In this document: positions 1 to 5,636 of the stretch, piece by piece
How positions within the stretch are numbered: the first letter of the stretch is position 1
Layout of the letters: each line of letters begins with the position of its first letter
Source of the DNA: an uncultured Eubacteriales bacterium
GTDB taxonomy: Bacteria; Bacillota; Clostridia; Lachnospirales; Lachnospiraceae
Direction of reading: 5' to 3'
Length of the DNA: 12,488 bases
NCBI GenBank assembly: GCA_902783795.1
Contig: CACZSO010000221.1
Location: 1-12,488 of the forward strand
The notes under the pieces: model-generated
Database searches by the model: none
Told to the model about the DNA's origin: nothing
The model's input: only the letters and a program-made list of their open reading frames with translations
Program-made: the position numbers and the translations under genes

Positions 1-36
1 GGTATGGATGCTAAAATAATTCAGTGAGGAATGATC

Positions 37-114
37 ATGGCCAAATGGATCTGGTATTACGGTGATTTTGAATTATATCACCACCGGATCCGGCCTGATG
101 GTCGGATCTTTTTT
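37..114 (+). pseudogene. Truncated 5' end of a probable GH78-like alpha-L-rhamnosidase gene
   Basis: An ATG at 37 is preceded by GAGGA at 26-30, a well-spaced ribosome binding site. The first 16 codons read MAKWIWYYGDFELYHH. This resembles, from memory, the conserved N-terminus of bacterial family-78 glycoside hydrolases (alpha-L-rhamnosidase-like), which run to many hundreds of residues. After about residue 16 the resemblance stops, because the frame enters a terminator hairpin and then runs antisense into the 3' end of prfA, reaching TGA at 199-201 (54 codons in all). I read it as a stub left by a deletion or rearrangement, not a working enzyme. The only other open plus frame at the edge stops at 25-27, so an upstream gene could end there, overlapping the RBS. 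Alternatives are a short peptide gene or a chance ORF. The family match was not tested by a search. Confidence 0.42.
84..114 (+). terminator. Intrinsic terminator, plus strand, abutting the 3' end of prfA
   Basis: The arms GATCCG (87-92) and CGGATC (103-108) enclose a 10-base loop and are followed by six T (109-114). On the minus strand the same hairpin is followed by CGGTGG with no U-tract, so it should stop plus-strand transcription, not prfA transcripts. It lies inside the truncated ORF at 37. It also stops plus-strand transcripts from running antisense into prfA. Confidence 0.6.
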
Positions 115-1189
115 AATCATCATTTTCTGCCTGGCTTAAGCGTCTGGCCTGATCATCGGCGATCAGAGGCTCTATCAAGTCATCCAGGTCTCCGTTCATG
201 ATCTCACCGATCTTATACAGGCTCACGCCTATCCGGTGGTCCGTCACCCTTCCCTGAGGGAAATTATAAGTACGGATCTTTTCCGACCGGTCACCGGTGC
301 CTATCTGTTCCCGCCGTTTGCTGCTCTGTTCTTCCTGCTTTCTTTTAAGTTCCAGGTCATAAAGCCTGGAGCGCAGGACTTTTAATGCCTTGTCTTTATT
401 CTTCAGCTGGCTCTTTTCGTCCTGGCAGGAGATCACGATGCCTGTGGGAAGGTGGGTCAGTCTGACGGCGGAGTCTGTGGTATTCACGCTCTGGCCGCCG
501 TTGCCGGAAGACCGGAAAACATCAAACTTCACATCGTTCATATCGATCTTAACGTCCACATCTTCCGCTTCCGGCATTATAGCCACCGTAGCTGTGGACG
601 TATGGATCCGGCCCTGGGATTCGGTTTTAGGCACCCGCTGGACCCGGTGAACACCTGATTCATATTTCATCCGGGAATAGGCTCCGCTGCCGCTTATGAG
701 ACAGGTGATCTTCGATGCACCGCCGGCGCCGGTCTCATTATACTCCAGCGTCTCTGTCTTCCAGCCTCTCATTTCCGCATAATGATAATACATCCGGTAC
801 AGGTCTGACGCAAAAAGAGAGGCCTCTTCGCCGCCGGCGCCGGACCGGATCTCCAATACTACGTTCCGTTCATCATTCGGATCCTTGGGAAGCAGCATAA
901 GCTTCAGCTTTTCCTCTATATCCGGAAGCTCTTCTTTTGCCTGCCAGATCTCGTCTTTAAGCATCTGGCGCATCTCTTCATCATTTTCATCTTCCAGCAT
1001 GGAAGTGGCATCTTCAATGGTCTTACGATGCTCCCGATATTCTTTATATACATCGGTCAGTGCTTTAAGTTCCGTAAATTCCCGGCTTAAAGCCCTATAC
1101 CGCTCCACGTTCTGCGTGACTTCAGGATCATTCAGTTCTTCTGTCACTTCTTCAAAACGATGGACGATGCTTTCTAGTCTGTCGAACAT
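113..1189 (-). CDS. prfA: Peptide chain release factor 1 (RF1)
   Basis: RF1 recognises UAA and UAG stop codons in the ribosomal A site and triggers hydrolysis of peptidyl-tRNA. The 358-residue length is normal for the family. The PxT stop-codon reading motif is present as PKT (residues 187-189), inside the conserved stretch HRVQRVPKTESQGRIHTS. The catalytic GGQ is at 231-233 within SSGNGGQSVNTTDS, and the downstream SCQDEKSQ and TYNFPQGRVTDHR blocks are intact. PxT, as opposed to the SPF motif of RF2, fixes the assignment to RF1. The start at 1189 overlaps the end of prmC by 16 bases, so translation is probably coupled; the SD-like GAAAGAGTGG upstream is weak. It is the last gene of the DUF1385–prmC–prfA run. 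No minus-strand terminator with a T-tail is visible after the stop. Confidence 0.98.
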   Translation of the reverse strand: MFDRLESIVHRFEEVTEELNDPEVTQNVERYRALSREFTELKALTDVYKEYREHRKTIEDATSMLEDENDEEMRQMLKDEIWQAKEELPDIEEKLKLMLLPKDPNDERNVVLEIRSGAGGEEASLFASDLYRMYYHYAEMRGWKTETLEYNETGAGGASKITCLISGSGAYSRMKYESGVHRVQRVPKTESQGRIHTSTATVAIMPEAEDVDVKIDMNDVKFDVFRSSGNGGQSVNTTDSAVRLTHLPTGIVISCQDEKSQLKNKDKALKVLRSRLYDLELKRKQEEQSSKRREQIGTGDRSEKIRTYNFPQGRVTDHRIGVSLYKIGEIMNGDLDDLIEPLIADDQARRLSQAENDD

Positions 1190-1983
1190 ATGACCACTCT
1201 TTCTTTTCCGGCCAGATCCCGGATCATGCAGATATTTTTGTATCCATTTTCAAGAAGGATCTCTTTTACTTCTTCTCCTTCATCGAACCCGATTTCCAGA
1301 TACATCCTGCCTTGAGATCTTAAATGCTTTTTTCCTTCACTGGCAATGATCCGGTAAAACTTAAGTCCGTCATCTCCTCCGTAAAGAGCCAGTTCCGGCT
1401 CATGATCCCTGACTTCCGGATCCAGTCCGTCTCTTTCTGCAGGCCGGATATAAGGTGGATTTGATACCAGCACATCAAAACATTCCGGAACTTTTCCAAA
1501 CATATCGCTTTTTCTGAATGTTACATTAGATACATTCAGGTTTTCTTTGTTCTTCTCTGCGTATGCCAGGGCATCCTCACTGATATCTGTTCCGAGGATC
1601 TTACCTTTCACTCCTTCTAATGCCAATGTTAAGGCGATGCACCCGCTTCCTGTGCACAGGTCCAGCACAGATACGGTTCTGTCAGATTCCTTTTCTAACA
1701 CCGTATTTACCAGAATTTCCGTGTCGAAACGTGGGATCAGGACACCAGGCCCTACCTGGAAGTAGCGGCCGTAAAAAGGGGCTTTTCCGGTGATATACTG
1801 CAAAGGCACATGATGTTTAAGTCTGATCAGGGCTTTATGATAGGCTTCAGAGAAGGATAGAGACACTTCCTCATCTCCGTGCATAAGGTAGTCTGTCATG
1901 GACCAGCCCATCATCTCCTGTAAAAGCAGGCCAGCATCATAAGAATAAGTCTCTCCCTCAGTCTTCAGTTCCCGATACGTCAT
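1174..1983 (-). CDS. prmC: Release factor glutamine methyltransferase PrmC
   Basis: PrmC is an S-adenosylmethionine-dependent N5-glutamine methyltransferase that modifies the GGQ glutamine of RF1 and RF2. An N-terminal helical substrate-binding domain (about residues 1-80) leads into the IPRFDTE motif (83-89). The Rossmann SAM-binding loop DLCTGSGCIAL (108-118) and the catalytic NPPY (175-178) follow. The 269-residue length fits the family. The start at 1983 overlaps the last 26 bases of the upstream DUF1385 gene, with AAGGA about 11 bases before the ATG. The 3' end overlaps prfA, so the enzyme is made with its substrate, a common bacterial arrangement. Confidence 0.96.
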   Translation of the reverse strand: MTYRELKTEGETYSYDAGLLLQEMMGWSMTDYLMHGDEEVSLSFSEAYHKALIRLKHHVPLQYITGKAPFYGRYFQVGPGVLIPRFDTEILVNTVLEKESDRTVSVLDLCTGSGCIALTLALEGVKGKILGTDISEDALAYAEKNKENLNVSNVTFRKSDMFGKVPECFDVLVSNPPYIRPAERDGLDPEVRDHEPELALYGGDDGLKFYRIIASEGKKHLRSQGRMYLEIGFDEGEEVKEILLENGYKNICMIRDLAGKERVVICSTD

Positions 1984-2923
1984 GGCTGAAATTATCCTTT
2001 AAAAACTGCTGCCAGTCAAAAACTCTCTCCACCGCCTGGATGGCCACTTCACACATGTCTCTTTCCGGCTCCCGGGTAGTAAGCCCCTGAAGCCACATGC
2101 CGGGACGTGACAGGATGTAGGTGAAGGTATTATCATGATTACCGGTAAAACGAAGCACTTCATAGGAAATGCCTGCGATCACCGGGATCAGAAGGATCCG
2201 GCTTACGATCCTGAGCCAGATGGTGTCCACGTGGATGAACATGAAGATCACTACAGAGATAAGCATGACCGTAAGCAGGAAGCTGGTGCCGCAGCGCTTA
2301 TGCTCTTTAGAAGAGGCCATGACATTGTCCACAGTCAAAGGCAGGCCATGTTCCACACAGTTGATGCATTTATGTTCCGAACCATGGTACATGTACACCC
2401 GTTTAATATCCTTCATACAGGAGATCAGGACTACATAACCGATGAATATGCCCACCCGGATGATTCCTTCCAGAAGCGCCGATAAAAACCTGCCGGGAAG
2501 CACCTTGGCGGCCAGACCCGCTATAAAGGCCGGGAGTACAGAAAACAGACCTATGGCAATGATCAAAGAAATGAATACCGTTACAAAGGCATAAGAATCC
2601 GAAAGTGGTTTTTCTTCTTTCTTCTTTTCTTTTTTTCCATCAGAAGTGTCCGGTCCCTCTTCTGTCTCAAAAGAAGCGGACCACATAAGGGTCTTGATGC
2701 CTAAGCGAAGGGAATCCACCAGGGCAAATACGCCGCGGATAAAAACCCAGCCGGCAAAGGGATGCCTGTCTGAAAAAGCTTCCCATTTATCTTCTGTCAC
2801 TTCTATTTCTCCGTCAGGTTTCCTGACTGCTGCAGCGTACCGGTCTTTGTTCCTCATCATGATGCCTTCCATGATGGCCTGGCCGCCGATACCGCTGTAT
2901 ACCTGTTTTCTCTTCTGTTCCAT
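1958..2923 (-). CDS. DUF1385 family membrane protein (YqhQ-like)
   Basis: This is a conserved Firmicutes membrane protein of unknown function, related to Bacillus subtilis YqhQ. The N-terminus carries the family hallmark GIGGQAIMEGIMMR (residues 11-24). A Lys/Glu-rich cytoplasmic-looking linker (about 96-106) precedes hydrophobic stretches at about 111-137, 149-169, 214-231 and 235-253, suggesting four membrane segments. Between the second and third lies a conserved polar block, HGSEHKCINCVEHGLPLT (180-197), followed by KEHKRCGTSF (207-216). Its His, Glu and Cys residues could bind a metal or form an active site, which is inference. The start at 2923 has only a weak SD (AAGAGAG). The gene is first in a run with prmC and prfA and sits just after the rpmE terminator, a common order in this group. 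Confidence 0.9.
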   Translation of the reverse strand: MEQKRKQVYSGIGGQAIMEGIMMRNKDRYAAAVRKPDGEIEVTEDKWEAFSDRHPFAGWVFIRGVFALVDSLRLGIKTLMWSASFETEEGPDTSDGKKEKKKEEKPLSDSYAFVTVFISLIIAIGLFSVLPAFIAGLAAKVLPGRFLSALLEGIIRVGIFIGYVVLISCMKDIKRVYMYHGSEHKCINCVEHGLPLTVDNVMASSKEHKRCGTSFLLTVMLISVVIFMFIHVDTIWLRIVSRILLIPVIAGISYEVLRFTGNHDNTFTYILSRPGMWLQGLTTREPERDMCEVAIQAVERVFDWQQFLKDNFSHDVSGTED

Positions 2924-2964
2924 GATCTTACTCTCTTACTTGAAAGGACTGTTACTTTTTCCAT

Positions 2965-3017
2965 AAAAAAATCACAGCAGACGGCGAATGCTCTCCCCGT
3001 CTGCTGTGGTCTTTTTC
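2965..3017 (-). terminator. Strong intrinsic terminator after rpmE
   Basis: The arms at 2973-2984 and 2997-3008 (CACAGCAGACGG and its exact complement) form a perfect 12-bp stem with a 12-base loop. On the minus strand a run of seven T (2971-2965) follows shortly. A T-rich stretch on the other side (3012-3016) could allow termination in both directions, but no plus-strand gene ends here. It separates the rpmE transcript from the DUF1385–prmC–prfA run. Confidence 0.9.
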
Positions 3018-3024
3018 AATGATC

Positions 3025-3237
3025 CTACTTATTCTCCGAAAGATTACCGTACTTCTTATTAAAGCGCTCGATACGGCCTTTGGCAGATGCGACTCTCTGC
3101 TGTCCGGTGTAGAAAGGATGACATTTAGAACATGTTTCTACATGGATCTCGGGTCTGGTGGATCCTGTTGTAAAGGTATTCCCGCAGTTGCAGGTGACCT
3201 TTGCCTGGTAATACTTCGGATGGATTCCCTGTTTCAT
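3025..3237 (-). CDS. rpmE: 50S ribosomal protein L31 (zinc-binding type)
   Basis: L31 is a small protein of the large ribosomal subunit that bridges to the small subunit. The 70-residue protein opens with MKQGIHPKYYQAKVTCNC and carries four cysteines (C16, C18, C36, C39) typical of the zinc-containing (C+) form, in contrast to the Cys-free paralogue induced under zinc shortage in some bacteria. The FYTGQQR motif (42-48) and basic C-terminus are intact. An AGAGGTG ribosome binding site sits 7 bases before the ATG. The gene is monocistronic by its signals: its own promoter at 3291-3319, a leader hairpin at 3254-3272, and a strong terminator after the stop. Confidence 0.98.
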   Translation of the reverse strand: MKQGIHPKYYQAKVTCNCGNTFTTGSTRPEIHVETCSKCHPFYTGQQRVASAKGRIERFNKKYGNLSENK

Positions 3238-3253
3238 AATTTACACCTCTTTC

Positions 3254-3272
3254 TGATGGTTTCCGACCATCA
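3254..3272 (-). promoter_or_regulatory. Leader hairpin just upstream of the rpmE ribosome binding site
   Basis: A perfect 7-bp inverted repeat (TGATGGT and ACCATCA) with a 5-base loop lies in the predicted short rpmE 5' UTR, a few bases before the AGAGGTG ribosome binding site. Autoregulatory L31 leader RNAs have been described for Firmicutes. The position fits such an element, but I cannot confirm a match to that motif from sequence alone. It could also be a plain mRNA-stabilising hairpin. Confidence 0.5.
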
Positions 3273-3290
3273 ATTCATAGCAACTTTAGT

Positions 3291-3319
3291 ATTCTATCAT
3301 AAAAGGCCTGATAATGCAA
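3291..3319 (-). promoter_or_regulatory. Sigma-A-type promoter of rpmE
   Basis: On the minus strand the -35 is TTGCAT (3319-3314), the spacer is 17 bases, and the -10 is TAGAAT (3296-3291). An upstream TG makes it an extended -10 (TGATAGAAT). Transcription would start near 3284, giving a leader of about 45 bases. The promoter sits immediately after the stop codon of the DUF4364 gene, with no clear terminator between them, so some readthrough into rpmE is possible. Confidence 0.75.
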
Positions 3320-3325
3320 GCACTT

Positions 3326-3838
3326 TTACATTAATTGTTTCATGATCCCTGAATAGACAGCCTGGGCATTCTCTTCAAAATGCCGGCACAGAAGGATCGC
3401 CTGTTCTTCTGACGGTACTGTCAGGTTCATTTCAAAGATGATCTCCTTCCCTTCCCTGACCACCATATGGCAGCGGAAATCATAATTTTCGGTTTTGGTA
3501 TAATCAGCGGTAATACCTGTCTCATTCCGCATCTGATAGCGGTTTTCCTTAAGGAAAGCATCCATATCGTCCACGATCTCAATGGGGATATCTTTGCCGA
3601 AATAATAAAGGGCATCTTCTCCTTCTCTTGTGAGCTCATACCTCATGGTATCTCTCACCTCATCCCTTAAGACCAGGTTTGCATCCAGGAGGGCTGATAC
3701 CGTTTCCTGAAAAAAGGCATCATCCATATAATCTTTGCTTCCGAAGAAATCAAGGAGCTGCTTATCAGATAATGGGAAATTCACGGCTTTCAGCAAATAC
3801 AGGACCATGAGTTTGGCTATGGTTTTCTGATCCGTCAT
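3326..3838 (-). CDS. DUF4364 family protein
   Basis: A 170-residue protein I recognise as DUF4364, a family of unknown function found mainly in Clostridia. The N-terminal ~80 residues look like a winged helix-turn-helix: MTDQKTIAKLMVLYLLK, then FPLSDKQLLDFF (21-32), the helix FFQETVSALLDANLV (42-56) and the wing-like RYELTREGEDAL (66-77). The C-terminal half (about 100-165) is mixed alpha/beta with no recognisable enzyme motif. A regulatory role is plausible but is inference. AAGGAGG lies 9 bases before the ATG at 3838, a strong start. It has its own promoter at 3885-3913, divergent from the CYTH gene. Confidence 0.85.
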   Translation of the reverse strand: MTDQKTIAKLMVLYLLKAVNFPLSDKQLLDFFGSKDYMDDAFFQETVSALLDANLVLRDEVRDTMRYELTREGEDALYYFGKDIPIEIVDDMDAFLKENRYQMRNETGITADYTKTENYDFRCHMVVREGKEIIFEMNLTVPSEEQAILLCRHFEENAQAVYSGIMKQLM

Positions 3839-3884
3839 ATGGTGTCTCCTCCTTATTTTTCTTCATTGAATGATACTTTTGTCC

Positions 3885-3913
3885 ATCATAGCATTTTGGC
3901 GCTGTTTTTTCAA
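3885..3913 (-). promoter_or_regulatory. Sigma-A-type promoter of the DUF4364 gene
   Basis: On the minus strand the -35 is TTGAAA (3913-3908), the spacer is 17 bases, and the -10 is TATGAT (3890-3885) with an upstream TG (TGCTATGAT), an extended -10. Its -35 is only 17 bases from the -35 of the oppositely directed CYTH promoter. Confidence 0.75.
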
Positions 3914-3930
3914 TATCACAGACAGAGAGT

Positions 3931-3959
3931 TTGACTTTTTTCACCACTTATTCTAAAAT
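3931..3959 (+). promoter_or_regulatory. Sigma-A-type promoter of the CYTH gene
   Basis: The -35 TTGACT (3931-3936), a 17-base spacer and the -10 TAAAAT (3954-3959) give near-consensus spacing. Transcription would start near 3966, about 30 bases before the TTG start codon. That start point lies downstream of any ATG at 3932, which argues against the longer ORF. Confidence 0.75.
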
Positions 3960-3996
3960 AAGATCATCTGAAAAATGTATTTATGGGAGGTGTGTT

Positions 3997-4452
3997 TTGG
4001 AGATAGAAAGGAAATTTACCCTCCGTTCCCTGCCGGATGATCTGGACCAATATCCGCATACTGATTTGTCCCAGGCTTATATCTGCCGTGACCCGGTGAT
4101 CCGCATAAGAAAGGCCGGAAACAGTTATGAACTGACAGTGAAGGGCGAAGGCCTTTTATCCAGGGAAGAACTTAATCTGCCGCTTAAAGAAGAAGTTTAC
4201 CTTGATCTTCTGTCCAAACATGAGGGAAAGATCATTGAAAAGACCCGGTACCGGATCCCTCTGGATCCTTATATGATCGAACTTGATGTTTTTCACGGAG
4301 AAAACGAAGGAAAGATCCTGGCCGAGGTCGAATTTCCTTCCGAAGAGGAGGCCAATGTTTTTACGCCTCCCTCCTGGTTTCTGGATGATGTAACCTATGA
4401 TCTTCGCTGGCATAATGTACATATGGCCTTTGATGACAGCCCCGGTCTATGA
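3997..4452 (+). CDS. CYTH domain (triphosphate tunnel metalloenzyme) protein
   Basis: The CYTH superfamily folds into an eight-stranded tunnel that binds metal and triphosphates; members include class IV adenylate cyclases, thiamine triphosphatases and tripolyphosphatases. The N-terminal EIERK (residues 2-6) is the ExExK signature. Basic and acidic tunnel residues follow in VIRIRKAGNSYELTVKGEG, in EKTRYRIPL, in MIELDVFHGENEGKILAEVE and in the late YDLRWHN. I chose the TTG at 3997 (151 residues), because GGGAGG lies 6 bases upstream and the family starts right at ExExK. The upstream ATG at 3932 overlaps the promoter. The substrate cannot be told from sequence. The gene diverges from DUF4364; no clear terminator follows it. 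Confidence 0.88.
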   Translation: MEIERKFTLRSLPDDLDQYPHTDLSQAYICRDPVIRIRKAGNSYELTVKGEGLLSREELNLPLKEEVYLDLLSKHEGKIIEKTRYRIPLDPYMIELDVFHGENEGKILAEVEFPSEEEANVFTPPSWFLDDVTYDLRWHNVHMAFDDSPGL

Positions 4453-4482
4453 AAAGGACAAGGATTATCACATATTATGCGC

Positions 4483-4511
4483 TTTACTTACCGCTTTTTA
4501 TTGCATATAAT
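4483..4511 (+). promoter_or_regulatory. Sigma-A-type promoter of the aldo/keto reductase gene
   Basis: The -35 TTTACT (4483-4488), a 17-base spacer and a perfect -10 TATAAT (4506-4511) lie just before the reductase gene, giving a short leader of roughly 25 bases. The surrounding AT-rich sequence is typical of a strong promoter. Confidence 0.72.
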
Positions 4512-4541
4512 AAATAAAAACAAATCATATAAGGAGGCTCT

Positions 4542-5567
4542 ATGAGATACAAACATTTTACTAATGCCAATGTAGATGTTTCTGCTCTGGCTGTAGGCAC
4601 CTGGGGCATGGGCGAACTGGAACGTTACGGCTATGTCAAAGATGAGAACGGCAAAGTAACCACCAAAGGTATCCTGGCTGCCCGTGATGACAGTATCGAA
4701 GCCATTCAGTGCGCACTTCAGAACGGTGTCAACCTCATCGATACCGCTCCGGTCTATGGCCGTGGCTATTCAGAGATGCTGGTAGGCGATGCGATCCGTG
4801 ACTTTGATCGTGAGAAGATCCTTATCTCTACCAAATTCTCTTTGGTTGCCAGCGCTGCCAGACCTGCGGCACGTACGGGCGGCGGCGGATCCTTTAAGAA
4901 TATCATGGAAGAAGTTGCCACCTCTCTGGCTCTGTTAAAGACAGATTACATCGACTTCTACTTCCTGCATTATCCGGATCCCGGCACAGACATTGCTGAA
5001 ACCTTCTCTGCTCTGAACGTGTTGAAAAAACGCGGCCTGATCCGCTATATCGGCCTTTCCAACCATAGCCAGGAACAGATCGAAGCTGCTATGGAATGGG
5101 CTGATATCGATGTCATCCAGCCGCCTTATTCTATGGTCAACAGGAACGAAGAAGCCCTGATGAAATGGGCGAAATCCAAAGGCATCGACAGCATGACCTA
5201 TGGTTCCTTAGGTTCCGGCCTGCTTACCGGCGCTATCCGCGAGAAACCCGAATTCCAGAAGGGCGATATCCGTGCCGGTTTCTATCAGAAACTGTATCAG
5301 CAGGAAAACTTCGACAAATTCCTGAAGCTGCTTAACATTATGGACGATATTGCTGCGAAGCATAATGTCCCCGTGGCACAGGTAGCCATCAACTATTCGA
5401 CCCAGATGGATTTCGTAGGCACTGCCCTTTGCGGCATGGCAAATGCCAAAGAAGCTCTGGAGAACTGCAAGACCTTCGAATGGGAGTTAAGCGAAGAAGA
5501 ACTGACGCTTCTTACTAACACCCTGAATGAAAATGAGATCGGCCTGTTCAAACTTCTGGGATTCTGA
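4542..5567 (+). CDS. Aldo/keto reductase
   Basis: A probable NADPH-dependent oxidoreductase of the aldo/keto reductase superfamily, a soluble (beta/alpha)8 barrel that reduces carbonyls. The catalytic tetrad is complete: D67 and Y72 in NLIDTAPVYGRG, K98 in LISTKFS, H143 in FYFLHYPDP. The 341-residue length is usual. Two insertions are visible, a charged loop after the first strand (about 24-48) and an Ala/Gly-rich stretch after the lysine (about 103-117). AAGGAGG lies 6 bases before the ATG and the promoter has a perfect TATAAT. Arg codons are mostly CGT and CGC, with none of the CGG common in neighbouring genes, which suggests strong expression. The substrate is unknown; sugar-related aldehydes and ketones are typical of this group. 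It ends at a bidirectional terminator. Confidence 0.93.
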   Translation: MRYKHFTNANVDVSALAVGTWGMGELERYGYVKDENGKVTTKGILAARDDSIEAIQCALQNGVNLIDTAPVYGRGYSEMLVGDAIRDFDREKILISTKFSLVASAARPAARTGGGGSFKNIMEEVATSLALLKTDYIDFYFLHYPDPGTDIAETFSALNVLKKRGLIRYIGLSNHSQEQIEAAMEWADIDVIQPPYSMVNRNEEALMKWAKSKGIDSMTYGSLGSGLLTGAIREKPEFQKGDIRAGFYQKLYQQENFDKFLKLLNIMDDIAAKHNVPVAQVAINYSTQMDFVGTALCGMANAKEALENCKTFEWELSEEELTLLTNTLNENEIGLFKLLGF

Positions 5568-5592
5568 TCTTAGCTTTTGTGGCGATAACAAA

Positions 5593-5631
5593 AACAGCGT
5601 CCGGCATTTTACCGGGCGCTGTTTTCTTTTT
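5593..5631. terminator. Bidirectional intrinsic terminator between convergent genes
   Basis: The arms 5593-5604 and 5612-5623 (AACAGCGTCCGG and CCGGGCGCTGTT) form a 12-bp stem with one G-T pair and a 7-base loop. On the plus strand it is followed by TTTTCTTTTT, ending the reductase transcript. On the minus strand it is followed by TTTTTGTTA, ending the ABC permease transcript. Confidence 0.88.
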
Positions 5632-5636
5632 AATGA

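Noticed and set aside
61..82. Inverted repeat GGTGAT / ATCACC as a prfA terminator
   Set aside because: Only 6 bp with a 10-base AT-rich loop and no T-run on the minus strand, so termination of prfA here is not supported.
37..114. Trp/Tyr-rich ORF plus terminator as an amino-acid attenuator
   Set aside because: No plus-strand biosynthetic gene follows; the next plus-strand gene is almost 4 kb away past antisense genes. The N-terminal residues fit a truncated enzyme better.
885..1193. 102-codon Ser-rich open frame on the plus strand
   Set aside because: Antisense to the acidic coiled-coil N-terminal part of RF1; Glu and Lys codons read backwards give Ser and Phe runs.
2135..2485. 116-codon His/Asp-rich open frame on the plus strand
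   Set aside because: Antisense to the membrane segments of the DUF1385 gene; the unusual composition follows from the other strand.
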